Of a stretch of 64,000 bases of DNA, positions 1 to 8,940 are shown piece after piece. The notes under the pieces were generated by a model. It was not told where the DNA came from, searched no databases, and saw nothing but the letters and a program-made list of their open reading frames with translations. The stretch lies in contig JACMOC010000017.1 of assembly GCA_014378195.1 (NCBI GenBank), positions 62,001 through 126,000 on the forward strand. The letters are read 5' to 3'. The translations under genes and the position numbers were made by a program. The first letter of the stretch is position 1. Each line of letters opens with the position of its first letter. The stretch comes from Oligoflexus sp. Lineage in GTDB: Bacteria; Bdellovibrionota_B; Oligoflexia; Oligoflexales; Oligoflexaceae.

Positions 1-54
1 GATGCAGCGGCCGGGATTCCTAAAGAAGTCGTGCCTGCATCCAAGTCCAACTGA
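1..54 (+). CDS. Possible C-terminal tail of an upstream gene (truncated by window edge)
   Basis: Reading from base 1, an open frame ends at a TGA at 52-54 and gives a short Ala-rich then polar tail ending PASKSN. It is followed 70 bases later by a strong rightward terminator, which implies a + strand transcript entering the window from the left. Only 17 residues are visible, so no product can be named, and another frame remains possible. Confidence 0.35.
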   Translation, partial: DAAAGIPKEVVPASKSN

Positions 55-123
55 TTCCTTAAATGAACTGACCCTAAAGGTGAGTTCTTGTCTTACTTCT
101 CTGTCAAAACCCCCAAATTTAGT

Positions 124-166
124 CGGGAAGTGTATCGCTCTAAGCGAGACATTTCCCGAATTTTTT
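124..166 (+). terminator. Intrinsic terminator, long hairpin plus T run
   Basis: CGGGAAGTGT pairs with ACATTTCCCG (one G-U), enclosing an inner stem TCGCT/AGCGA with loop CTA, and the structure is followed by AATTTTTT. The T run is on the + side, so it best ends a transcript from the left edge. It also sits just beyond the stop of the leftward gene at 170 and may serve both directions. Confidence 0.85.
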
Positions 167-169
167 GCG

Positions 170-3019
170 TTAAAATCCTGCTTTCGTGGCTAGAAAGCCT
201 TCCCCTTTTATGCCTTTATCCTCTGATAGTTTCTCGGTAATTCGCAGGCCGAGGTTGATGTCGAGTTTTCTCAGCAGTAAAACGTCGAATTTAAATTCTG
301 CACCAGCGCTTTTAAGCTCAGCGCCCTTTCGCATAAAATCAGCATGTGTATAGTCGAAAAACAGTGTCGACGAAATGCGTTTGAGAAAGGCCCAGCCCCA
401 TGCGTTGGCATCTGGGTAAGCGAGAGGCGCGTTGTATTCATAACTCACTTTCTGATATCTATCGGCATCAACGAAGTCATAACCACGGGAAAAAACGTTG
501 GTTTCCACGGAGTCTGCATAGGATTTTGATCGATAATGGTTGTCTCCGGATTTTTGCTCTTCCATAGAGAAGGCCATACTCATCGTATTATTAAGCAAAA
601 ATCCAGGCAGATAAAAGCGTGAGCGGGCGTACTGCTGCCAGGTTGAATCATCTTTCACCTTAAGGGCTGCGGCATTGCGATACGAATAGTCGAGACCAAG
701 ACCGAGTGCAGGCGTCAATTCACGAGGCTTGAGCTGTTTTGTGAGTTCAAAATGGTATTCAGCTGAGCTGGTTCGCATAATGTCATCACGTGAGGTCTCA
801 CCCGTTTCAAAGGTGCGGTTATGCACGATATCGGAGCTGTGAAGGTAACCTATGCTTCCCGAGACGAGGTGAGAGCCGTGATAGAATCCCAGATCAAAAG
901 AATAGGGGACCGACACCATGAAAGCTGCATGATTGTCTGTCCAATTTTGTCTTGGCTGATTGAAATCCCTTTTTAAAGAACGTTCTTCATACCCGCCTAG
1001 AAGTGAGAAAACAGGAACGTATTTACGGTAATCAAGACGAAGATTTGCATAGGGCCTCTTTTCCTCAGAATCCTCTCCCACGGCGGCGAACAAACCAAAA
1101 GTGTTCAGATAATTTTGGGTTGTGGCTGACAGCTCAGCGCCGCGCCCCGCAAAAAAATGCCACGTATGGGGCTTGAATCCGCCGTCAAGCTCGGCGTAAT
1201 CTTCGCTTTCATGAGGCTCTGCTATCGTCTGATTGAATGCTGGTAGCGGTAAAACTGTGGGGGGGATTTTCTGAAAGTTATCAGAAGGCGTATCACCTAG
1301 AAAACGAAAAGCGACAAGCGACTCGGGAGCCACAGGTGTGCATTGGGCTCTGGTGCGCCTCACCTGAGTTCCGTTCGCATCTTCGGCAACATACAATAGC
1401 TCGGCATGATCCACAAAAGGCCGATACGCAGCAATAGGTTCCTGCGTGCATTGAGCAAGTGCCTTTGATCGTGGGTCTAAACGAAAGATTTGAACAGCGC
1501 CTTTCCAGTCGGCCTCAAAACTGAGGGTGTCTTCACTCGCATTTAAAGCAAAAATGTTATTGCGCGTTGGGCCTAAAAGCTGCATCTCGGTTTTTGTATC
1601 GAGATTGATTTCGACTATGGATTTGTAGCCTTGGGGATCGCGGGCAATTGCATAAAGAGTTGTGGCGTCTTTCCAAATCGCTTCGTCAATTGTGTGGCCG
1701 GCAAAAGACAGGGTCTTTATAACGTCCCCCTGCCAATCAAAAAGAGTGACAGCCCACGTGCTGAGCGGGGTCTCCTCTATAGTCAAAACACTTTTATGGT
1801 CTGGGCTTATTTGAGGATTATAGAGGCGCCTTTTGTGCGTTAAACGTCTGACGGAGTCTTCTTTGAGGTCGTATACAAAAAGATCGCTCGTTCCGCGAAG
1901 CTCATATCGATAATCAACCAGATCCTGGACATACACAAGTTTCTGAGCTTTGAGGTCGACCCGCGACATTTCAGGATTGATAGGCAATTCCTTGATGAGC
2001 GTCGGTACTTTTTCCTCTAAGTCCTGGCGATAGAGTCCTCGGTAAGTGTCGAGGGTCTTTCTCAGAAAATAATGATGCCCGGCATCGACTATAGGATAAT
2101 CCTCGTCTCTATAGTCAGCGACTTTCTGTGCGGTTTTTCCTTTGAAATCAACAGCCCAGGCTTTTGCAGCCTCAGCCATGGTTTCGTTATAAAAAGTGAT
2201 AAAATCCTGGCCCGTCTCCTGTTTAAAAACAACGTAAAGCTCGTACGGGTTGACCGGAATCTGCGCAATCCTCGCCATGATTTTCGGCCAGATATCGGGA
2301 CCAAAGAGACGGTAGGCCCTGGCTACCAAAAGGTATCCATAAACATAATGATTCGGATAATTCGTATTATACGTCCCAGCGAGTATCGCATCATAGGACG
2401 GTGTTTGACCACTTGTAACAAGCGCTTTCATGCGTGACATGAAGCGGGGTGAACGCCCGCGCCCTGCATCCGTATAGGTTGTCTCGGTCCACACGGCATC
2501 GCCTTCAAAAAGCCAGGGGTAAAGGCCTATCCCGGACACCAACGCTTCGCCGCTCTCGCCAAACAGCCAGTAAATAACGCGGGTCGTTGTCTGATTGAAA
2601 AAATCCATCTGATTAACGTGGCGATATTCATGAATGGCGAGAGCCTGGTAAAAGTTCAAGGAGCCGATGAGTGGCGTCACTGTATTTGGACTAAACCATT
2701 CGCTGCGTCTCGGTGCCAAGGTAACAAATCCATTAGGTGATGAAGTTTCCGGTCTCAATACGAGGGTAAACTGCTGCGGATTTTTAATGTCATAGCTAGT
2801 CCCCACCACCTTGGAATAGTGATCGATCAGGTTGGCAACCTCGTTACCTTCACCCATTAAGTAATCAGGAAAAACAACCCGAACAGAAGGTGTCGTTATG
2901 ATTTTCCAGTGGATGCGCGATGAGCTTTGCATCGTATCCAAGGCCCCGGATTCGAACTGTGCGGAAGCTATCTTTGCCGTGAGCAAGAATGCCAAACCTA
3001 TCAAACGATCGTATCTCAT
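170..3019 (-). CDS. Secreted gluzincin-like protease with beta-propeller and C-terminal barrel
   Basis: A 949-residue exported protein. A Sec signal peptide ends near residue 20 (KIASA|Q). The N-terminal third holds a zinc-peptidase signature HEYRH (H130, E131, H134), with a downstream WLFEGDA giving a candidate third ligand E172, the arrangement of gluzincins and 'peptidase MA-like' domains. Roughly residues 330-620 look like TolB/WD40-like propeller blades (patterns such as VRRLTHKRRLYNPQISPD). The last 300 residues alternate polar and hydrophobic with many aromatics and end in Phe, as outer-membrane barrels do. I infer a surface or periplasm-facing protease anchored by its own barrel; the substrate is unknown. 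The start is the ATG just before the signal peptide. It is divergent from the lipoprotein at 3190. Confidence 0.75.
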   Translation of the reverse strand: MRYDRLIGLAFLLTAKIASAQFESGALDTMQSSSRIHWKIITTPSVRVVFPDYLMGEGNEVANLIDHYSKVVGTSYDIKNPQQFTLVLRPETSSPNGFVTLAPRRSEWFSPNTVTPLIGSLNFYQALAIHEYRHVNQMDFFNQTTTRVIYWLFGESGEALVSGIGLYPWLFEGDAVWTETTYTDAGRGRSPRFMSRMKALVTSGQTPSYDAILAGTYNTNYPNHYVYGYLLVARAYRLFGPDIWPKIMARIAQIPVNPYELYVVFKQETGQDFITFYNETMAEAAKAWAVDFKGKTAQKVADYRDEDYPIVDAGHHYFLRKTLDTYRGLYRQDLEEKVPTLIKELPINPEMSRVDLKAQKLVYVQDLVDYRYELRGTSDLFVYDLKEDSVRRLTHKRRLYNPQISPDHKSVLTIEETPLSTWAVTLFDWQGDVIKTLSFAGHTIDEAIWKDATTLYAIARDPQGYKSIVEINLDTKTEMQLLGPTRNNIFALNASEDTLSFEADWKGAVQIFRLDPRSKALAQCTQEPIAAYRPFVDHAELLYVAEDANGTQVRRTRAQCTPVAPESLVAFRFLGDTPSDNFQKIPPTVLPLPAFNQTIAEPHESEDYAELDGGFKPHTWHFFAGRGAELSATTQNYLNTFGLFAAVGEDSEEKRPYANLRLDYRKYVPVFSLLGGYEERSLKRDFNQPRQNWTDNHAAFMVSVPYSFDLGFYHGSHLVSGSIGYLHSSDIVHNRTFETGETSRDDIMRTSSAEYHFELTKQLKPRELTPALGLGLDYSYRNAAALKVKDDSTWQQYARSRFYLPGFLLNNTMSMAFSMEEQKSGDNHYRSKSYADSVETNVFSRGYDFVDADRYQKVSYEYNAPLAYPDANAWGWAFLKRISSTLFFDYTHADFMRKGAELKSAGAEFKFDVLLLRKLDINLGLRITEKLSEDKGIKGEGFLATKAGF

Positions 3020-3189
3020 CCAGACCCCCGTAATCTTGAAAAACGAGTTTACTTCTTTCTCCCTACGTCCGCCAAGCCCTGGATCGTTTGGCGTAATTGA
3101 GAATTCTTATACGTTGTCACAATTAGGATGCAAGCGCTCTCAAATCGAAGTAGAAGCGAAGGAAGAATATTTACAGGTCGGAGAGATAA

Positions 3190-4527
3190 ATGAATATCCA
3201 ATGGTCAAAGCTGCTGTTGGCGGCTTCTGTTATGTTGCCCCTGTCTTGTGGTGCGGCGAAAACAGTAAGCACTGTGTCGAGCCTTCCCGTCGATAACAAT
3301 GCGTTTAGCAACGCCTCTCAACTCTTTAACTTCGCTCATCTTGTGACTGTGCAACCGGCATTGGCGAAGCTCGTGCCTTATGTCGGTCCTGGCGAGGCTT
3401 ATCTCTTCTTCGGCGACAAAGATAAATTCCGGGTTGAGACCAATCTTACAGTCGATGCAAATGGCGGGCTAACCGCGACAGGATCGCGTTACATTCGGTC
3501 GGATTATTATTTAGATGGTTACATTTTTGGCCGTCAGTTAGCCAACTCCTCCCTGATAGATATGCAGGCAAAAGCTGACTTTAATGCGATGAAGGTCACC
3601 GGCTATGTACGTTTCCTTGGTGATGACAAATACAATGGCGAAGTAAAAGTTGGTATCGACAAGACCTTTATTCGCGACATCAGCTATGACAAAGTTATCT
3701 ACGGCATGCCGATGCTTGGCGTCAGCGTGAGTGCTACCCTTGGCGGTGAACTGGGCATGCGTGCAGCTCCCGGATTGCGTGCTGATTTAGCTCTTACGGC
3801 AAGCTTTGAACCCCGCGTCCAACTCAGTGGTACGGGGGTCATCAACCTTACAGCCCTGCAATTTTTAAGCGCGCGAGCCGAAGGTCAGATCGAAATCCTC
3901 AATATGAAACTAAGCACTACGGCTGCGCTTGGCACCGTGCCGGCATCGAAGTTTGTTTATGCAAATATGTCGATGGATGGCGCCACAATAAAAGCGCTCG
4001 ATGGCCGCATCGATCTCTATGCCGAGGCAGGCGGTAGTGGATTGCCAAAAGGTGTGAGTTCGCTTTTATGGTCTCTCGTTGGTCTTGGTGGAACTAACGA
4101 ATGGCATCACACGTTATGGGATCCTGCGCCGGCGTACCTTGCAACTGCCGACCGTTTTGGCAAGACAGTGATTGGCTTTTGGCAAAAACCAGGTGTGGGC
4201 ATCGCCTGTATTACGCTTTCCTCAGGCCTGAAATCCGAACTATCCGGACGTCTTGGTGCGCTCGAAAAGGAAGACGTTGAAAACGGCGATGAATATCTGG
4301 CATTGATTGTGAAAAGCAATATCGCAGGTCTGAATGAAGTTATGAAACTCGTTGACGGATATTGCGCCGATCCATTAGCGAACAGCTTTAGCACGCTGCG
4401 AACACCGGTTCACACGCCCGTCGTTCCGGGCGCTACGCTTTCAGTCGCGCCTGCTCCAAATCCTACTCCGGTTGAACCGTCCGATCCATCTAGCCTTGGT
4501 GACCCATTTAGCGATGATAACTGGTAA
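3190..4527 (+). CDS. Lipoprotein, paralogue of the convergent gene at 4604-5869
   Basis: A 445-residue lipoprotein. The start ATG follows GGAGAG, and the signal peptide ends in a lipobox (LPLSC, Cys20). The body carries the segment PYVGPGEAYLFFGDKDKFR and VETNL, repeated almost unchanged in the gene facing it; both also share GVSxLLW and HTLWDPA blocks later. The middle is rich in alternating small and hydrophobic residues and in Gly, suggesting beta structure. The C-terminus is a Pro/Ser-rich tail. I recognise no characterised family. The pair looks like an inverted duplication whose copies have diverged. Confidence 0.8.
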   Translation: MNIQWSKLLLAASVMLPLSCGAAKTVSTVSSLPVDNNAFSNASQLFNFAHLVTVQPALAKLVPYVGPGEAYLFFGDKDKFRVETNLTVDANGGLTATGSRYIRSDYYLDGYIFGRQLANSSLIDMQAKADFNAMKVTGYVRFLGDDKYNGEVKVGIDKTFIRDISYDKVIYGMPMLGVSVSATLGGELGMRAAPGLRADLALTASFEPRVQLSGTGVINLTALQFLSARAEGQIEILNMKLSTTAALGTVPASKFVYANMSMDGATIKALDGRIDLYAEAGGSGLPKGVSSLLWSLVGLGGTNEWHHTLWDPAPAYLATADRFGKTVIGFWQKPGVGIACITLSSGLKSELSGRLGALEKEDVENGDEYLALIVKSNIAGLNEVMKLVDGYCADPLANSFSTLRTPVHTPVVPGATLSVAPAPNPTPVEPSDPSSLGDPFSDDNW

Positions 4528-4550
4528 TTGCAGAACCAGAATAAAACAAA

Positions 4551-4583
4551 GCTCTCCCTGACACGTGTCTGGGAGGGCTTTTT
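4551..4583 (+). terminator. Bidirectional intrinsic terminator between convergent paralogues
   Basis: GCTCTCCC pairs with GGGAGGGC (one wobble) and, beyond a T-T mismatch, GACAC pairs with GTGTC. A T5 run follows on the + strand. On the - strand the stem is followed by TTTGTTTTATT, so it probably ends both lipoprotein genes. Confidence 0.85.
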
Positions 4584-4603
4584 CATACGGTTTAATGTCA
4601 GGT

Positions 4604-5869
4604 TTATTCGTGTTTGGCCTGCTCGACAGTTTGTCCGGCAGGCGCATCCTTTATTTTTGCGCAGTAGGTTTCAAGTTGAGAGAGTACGCGTCCCAAGCTC
4701 ACAATGTCGGAACTGAGGACGACCGCCTCCTGACCCTTAGCTGCTGGTTTTTGGCCTTCAAGTTTGCCGAGGCGACTTTTCAAGTTGGCTTTGGTTGAGG
4801 CCACCGAGGTTTCGCAGTCGGCCGGTGTGTTGATATATTTTATAAAACTTGTTCCGCGCGCTGGAACTTGAGCCGCATAAAGTATAGCAGGGTCCCAAAG
4901 GGTATGAGACCAGGTCTTTGCTTCGGGCGTGGTTCCCATAAGATTCCAAAGGAGTGGCGAAACTCCTGCCGGTAAGGCCGCGCTGATGTCTTCTTTCGCT
5001 ATGAGTTCAAGTTTGCCGTCGAGAGCGGTGATTGAGCCACCATTGAACCCGGCATCGCCGTATATGAAGTTATTAAAAGGAGAGTATCCAAGGTCCGAGC
5101 TCCCACTTACACGAAAGTTCATAAGCATGGCCGAACCTTGCGCCTCAACTGTAGCAAACTTGAAGGCCGAGAGACCTCCCGCCACAGATCCATGTAAAAT
5201 CACGTTCGGTTCAAAATTTGCGCTGACAGCGCCGTCGGCTCTGAGGCCAGGCGCTGCTTTTAACCCGATTTCACCACCGATTTTGCCTGTTATAATGACT
5301 CCAAGACCGGGAATTGGAATGCCCAGCGAGTCGAGCGGCGTATCGCTCTTATAGACAAGATCACGGATAAAAGATTGATCATAAGCAGCGTTAACTTCGT
5401 TATAATAGAGCGAATTTCCAAGTGCGCGGACATTCAAGGTTAGTTTAGACGTGTTAAGATCGGCCTTGGCTTCGATGTCGACAGCCTGACCCTTTGCAAG
5501 CAAACGCCCAAAGGCATAAGCATCAAGAAAATAGGCCGCCCGAATATAACGATCTCCGCCCATGACGATACCTGAACCTCCGCGGGCTTCGATGGAAAGA
5601 TTGGTCTCCACCCGAAATTTATCGGCTTCCCCAAAAAACAAATAGGCCGCGCCAGGGCCAACATAGGGTTTAAATGTTTCAAATCGGTCCGAGTTCTGGA
5701 TGGTGCTTGCGAGACCAAACAGTTCCGAGGGCGTTGATGCAAAGCTTGCATTGACAGAGTCCGCTGACGGATTGGTTGTAGCTTTAACCTCCGAGCGAGG
5801 TGGTTTCGCCGTACCGCAGGCGATCATAGTTGAAAGAACGGCGACAGACTGGGGGAAATAGGACTTCAT
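4604..5869 (-). CDS. Lipoprotein, paralogue of 3190-4527
   Basis: A 421-residue lipoprotein. I start at the ATG at 5869 rather than the one four codons upstream because GGAG lies six bases before it. The signal peptide ends at a lipobox (MIAC). It shares PYVGPGAAYLFFGEADKFR, VETNLS, AFGRLLA, GLKAAPGLRAD and HTLWDPA blocks with the gene facing it, in the same order and at similar spacing, so the two are paralogues. It differs in the N-terminal linker and lacks the Pro-rich tail. Function unknown; probably anchored in the outer membrane facing the periplasm. Confidence 0.8.
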   Translation of the reverse strand: MKSYFPQSVAVLSTMIACGTAKPPRSEVKATTNPSADSVNASFASTPSELFGLASTIQNSDRFETFKPYVGPGAAYLFFGEADKFRVETNLSIEARGGSGIVMGGDRYIRAAYFLDAYAFGRLLAKGQAVDIEAKADLNTSKLTLNVRALGNSLYYNEVNAAYDQSFIRDLVYKSDTPLDSLGIPIPGLGVIITGKIGGEIGLKAAPGLRADGAVSANFEPNVILHGSVAGGLSAFKFATVEAQGSAMLMNFRVSGSSDLGYSPFNNFIYGDAGFNGGSITALDGKLELIAKEDISAALPAGVSPLLWNLMGTTPEAKTWSHTLWDPAILYAAQVPARGTSFIKYINTPADCETSVASTKANLKSRLGKLEGQKPAAKGQEAVVLSSDIVSLGRVLSQLETYCAKIKDAPAGQTVEQAKHE

Positions 5870-6162
5870 GAGAAACTCCAATTCAGCAGCAACAGGTGGA
5901 CGAGGAACAGCAAGTTAAGGAGACCGTGAGCGTTCGCTCCCGTGACACTCTGCAAGGTCTTGGGTATTTCAACGTGCTGACTTTTAAGGTAGAAAAACAA
6001 GGGGGGCTGTCCAAGGGTTGGTCATCATGCTTTCTTTTGCTCAGGTGGATATTTGATCGCAGCAGGTGAAGACACAGACGGGTCGTCGCGGTTTGCTTTA
6101 TTTTGCGGAGGAGGTGAGGTATATAAAAGAGGCTTTTTCCTACTTATTTTAAAGGACTCGAT

Positions 6163-6783
6163 ATGAAATCTTTTATGACACTCTTTTGTGCAGGCGTTCT
6201 GACATCGACGCTGAGTTTCGCCCAAGCCTCAGGAGGGAGCGCACCTTCGGCCCCTGAAGCTGCGAAAGCGGTTCAAAATACTCCAGCAACTGGCGCCAAA
6301 ACCCCCATTTTGAAAAACGGCGCTAAATTTGCGGAAGCCAAGCTTTCTCCTAAAAGTGGTACAAAAGCGGCTGGAACTGTTTCGTTCACCAAAGAAAGTG
6401 ACGGTATCAGGGTCGTGGCCAGCCTCACAGGTGTAGAGCCAGGCAAACATGGATTCCACATCCATGAAAAAGGCGATTGCTCTGCAGAGGATGCGTCAAC
6501 AGCAGGCGGGCATTTCAATCCAGCTGGTTCACCTCACGCTGCGCCCTCAGCGAGCGTTCGCCACGTAGGTGATCTCGGTAATATTGAAATCAAGAAAGAT
6601 GGCACAGGTACCCTTAAGATCACTGTGAAAAACCCTAAGGACTTTTCGGCTTGGGCTGACATTAGCGGAAAATCAGTTATTGTTCACGAGAAAGCCGATG
6701 ATCTCAAATCGCAGCCAAGCGGTGACGCTGGCAAACGCATAGCCTGCGGCCTAATCGAACTTTCGCCTTCGACTCCGCACTAA
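6163..6783 (+). CDS. sodC: Periplasmic Cu/Zn superoxide dismutase
   Basis: Converts superoxide to oxygen and hydrogen peroxide in the periplasm. The 206-residue precursor has a signal peptide (cleavage near SFAQA) and a 30-residue Ala/Pro-rich linker before the catalytic domain. All metal ligands are present: GFHIH (H99, H101), the bridging His of GGHFNP (H117), H125, H134 and D137 in RHVGD, and H175 in VIVHE. The structural disulfide can form between C106 (GDC) and C195 (IACGL). AAAGGA precedes the start ATG. It appears monocistronic. Family assignment is certain; the short Ala/Pro linker is typical of secreted bacterial SodC proteins. Confidence 0.97.
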   Translation: MKSFMTLFCAGVLTSTLSFAQASGGSAPSAPEAAKAVQNTPATGAKTPILKNGAKFAEAKLSPKSGTKAAGTVSFTKESDGIRVVASLTGVEPGKHGFHIHEKGDCSAEDASTAGGHFNPAGSPHAAPSASVRHVGDLGNIEIKKDGTGTLKITVKNPKDFSAWADISGKSVIVHEKADDLKSQPSGDAGKRIACGLIELSPSTPH

Positions 6784-6786
6784 ATT

Positions 6787-6814
6787 GAGGGCTGCGGCCA
6801 CACGTCGCAGCCTC
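6787..6814 (+). terminator. Hairpin downstream of sodC
   Basis: GAGGGCTGCG pairs with CGCAGCCTC (one bulge) four bases after the sodC stop. No T run follows directly, so it is a weak intrinsic terminator or an mRNA 3' end stabiliser. Confidence 0.4.
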
Positions 6815-6942
6815 TGTCGGTCTGGATTAACGCCTTATCCTGTCTTGTTTTTTTGGATCTTTTTATGTTTTCTTCCAGCCATGCCACTCTTTTTTCTTAG
6901 TTTCAGCATGAATAGACCGATAAACTTCCTGCTGGAGGCTTT

Positions 6943-8580
6943 ATGAACAAAGCGATTGCTATGATCAAAATCGTAGTCATTTTGATCTTCCTCATGATCT
7001 ACGGGCCTCTGTTGATGGCCGGTGAAAACGATACAACGTCTATGACCGTTGTGAAGGTGTCACGCACCGCGCTTTTCCTTGATTCCGAGAACGCTAAATG
7101 GGTAAGTTACGGTGTGGCTCTGGGCGCCGCAGGGCTACTCAGCGCTTTATTGCTTTGGAACAGTCATCGTTTCAAAACTTCAATCTGGATGAGCCACTTC
7201 TTATTCGCCGTGTCCGCGGCCGCCCTTCTGAGCTTCGTTCTCTTCGCCGAGAATCTCAAATCATTAACGGACCTACCAGGCACGTATTTCGGGGCACTCA
7301 TTCGTTTCCAACTCGTCCTCAGTGCCGTGATGATTTTTAGCCTATTAAAAAGCTCCGAAAACAAGCAAATGATAGGGACTTTGTTTTCTGCGCTGGTTGG
7401 TGCGGTGTTGGGAGCGTCCATGCTCGACTTCATCTGGCCCATCGAAGCCTTCGTGCTTGCAAGTGAAATCGTTTTGATAGGTGCGTCGCTTGCTATAGGT
7501 GCTCGACAGTATTATTTGGGCAGTAGCAAAACACTGTTTTTCCACCTTATCGTCATGCTTGCGATGTCTTATGTCGCCCTCTGGCTACCTGATCTCAAAA
7601 AAATTAGCTCCGAAGCTTTTGTTTATCCGCTCTTCGCGGCCGTTGAATTGTTCATGTTGATTGCGGTTGCATCATCACTATGGTGTTCAGTAGAAGAATA
7701 TAATACGGACAAAATCGGACGCCTCAAACGAGACATCTATAACGCCGAATTACGGTTGCATAAACAAGCTCAGATGGTTCAGCTGCTACAAGCAGATTGT
7801 CAGAGACTCGAGGCCCGTTTGCAAGAGGAGACCAAGGTTCATTACCAAGTCGAGATGCAGGATAATCTCAAGATCAAGGCTCTTGAAGAAATGTCACAGG
7901 ATATCGCTCAGGGTATGATGGCCTATTTGAAGGAGATGGACTACGGCAGCCATCAGATTATGAACGAATGCAAAACACCCAAAGCGCGGCTGCATCGCAT
8001 TCGCGCCTACGCCGAACGCTCCTCTCTCCTCGCGAATAAAGTTAAAGACGTCATGGGTTTTCTACAGCGTACTCAGGATGGTGATGAAAGCCAAAAGGTC
8101 AATGCCAGTGATCTTTTGCAGGAATGCCTTCGTATCTGTCACGATAAAATCGTGCGAAATGGTGTCGAACTCGAGATCGAAAGTTATGAGAAGGACCTTT
8201 GGCTTGAAGGGCGTCTGACGCTGCTGGCGCAAGGTTTTCTTGGCCTTCTGTATAACGCTCTGGAGGCCATCGAATCAAGTGACGTGAGACGGGTTACGAT
8301 TAAACTCCAGCGTGTGCAAATAGAGGGCGCAATTTGGGTTCAGCTGGCTGTGAGTAACAGTGGATCCGGAATTCCGACGGGAATTAAATCAAAGGTTTTC
8401 CACAGCAAAAAACGCGACGGACTTGGTACGCATAGTTTGGGTCTCAGTATGGCCTTCGGAGTGTTCGAAAGTTTTGGTGGCAATCTCACCCTCGATAACG
8501 AGGCGGTTGCCACAACTTTCGTTGCACTGCTTCCGCTTTATCGCAAGGGCGAGGACAGCAGTTTGAGGCTGGCCATTTGA
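6943..8580 (+). CDS. Membrane sensor kinase-like protein with degenerate phosphoacceptor
   Basis: A 545-residue protein. The N-terminus has a signal-like helix, then about six or seven transmembrane helices up to residue 250, a coiled coil, and a C-terminal HATPase_c domain. The N box (LLYNALEAI) and a GLG...LGLS lid are present. The region equivalent to the DHp H box reads EEMSQDIAQGMMAYL, where active kinases have GIAHE-type sequence, so the phosphoacceptor His is replaced by Gln (residue 323). The G1 motif reads NSGSG, with the adenine-contacting Asp replaced by Asn (residue 472). No response regulator is adjacent. It may bind a nucleotide as a signalling pseudokinase or regulate another kinase. 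TGGAGG precedes the start; a terminator follows. Confidence 0.75.
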   Translation: MNKAIAMIKIVVILIFLMIYGPLLMAGENDTTSMTVVKVSRTALFLDSENAKWVSYGVALGAAGLLSALLLWNSHRFKTSIWMSHFLFAVSAAALLSFVLFAENLKSLTDLPGTYFGALIRFQLVLSAVMIFSLLKSSENKQMIGTLFSALVGAVLGASMLDFIWPIEAFVLASEIVLIGASLAIGARQYYLGSSKTLFFHLIVMLAMSYVALWLPDLKKISSEAFVYPLFAAVELFMLIAVASSLWCSVEEYNTDKIGRLKRDIYNAELRLHKQAQMVQLLQADCQRLEARLQEETKVHYQVEMQDNLKIKALEEMSQDIAQGMMAYLKEMDYGSHQIMNECKTPKARLHRIRAYAERSSLLANKVKDVMGFLQRTQDGDESQKVNASDLLQECLRICHDKIVRNGVELEIESYEKDLWLEGRLTLLAQGFLGLLYNALEAIESSDVRRVTIKLQRVQIEGAIWVQLAVSNSGSGIPTGIKSKVFHSKKRDGLGTHSLGLSMAFGVFESFGGNLTLDNEAVATTFVALLPLYRKGEDSSLRLAI

Positions 8581-8614
8581 TCCTTTTAGCCTTCGATCTT
8601 TTACAAACTCATTA

Positions 8615-8645
8615 AGCCTGTTCCCTAAGGAACAGGCTATTTTTT
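8615..8645 (+). terminator. Intrinsic terminator after the kinase-like gene
   Basis: A perfect 10-bp stem, AGCCTGTTCC/GGAACAGGCT, with loop CTAA, followed by ATTTTTT. Confidence 0.93.
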
Positions 8646-8940
8646 CGAGACTTTTTTTTGGAATTGCGGTCCACTGTCATAAGTTTGGACACCTGCACCT
8701 CGGATTGTTTCAAACAACCGTCCCAGATTATTGACTACTAACACTCTGTAATTGTTGTGATTCCATCCCAAAAATCATCCTTATTTCCAGGCTTTCGCAG
8801 GCAGCATGCTTCTTGCATCTTTGACTATCTAAGAGTATTACATCGCTCCGGAAACGTAAGTGCTTATAGACAGAGTGGTTCGTTCTTGTTACCTGATGTA
8901 TATATTAATGATGGTAATCAGCTGCATAAGAAGCGGTTAT
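8646..8940. other. Non-coding stretch upstream of the giant lipoprotein operon
   Basis: No credible gene in either strand: the frames that cross it continue the downstream lipoprotein out of phase or lack ribosome sites. It should contain the operon promoter. Two TTGACT hexamers (near 8731 and 8821) are candidate -35 elements, but neither has a good -10 at normal spacing, so I assign no promoter. Confidence 0.5.

Noticed and set aside
8668..8700. GTCCACTGTCATAAGTTTGGAC considered as an insertion-sequence end
   Set aside because: Only five bases are inverted (GTCCA/TGGAC); no transposase, target duplication or partner end was seen.
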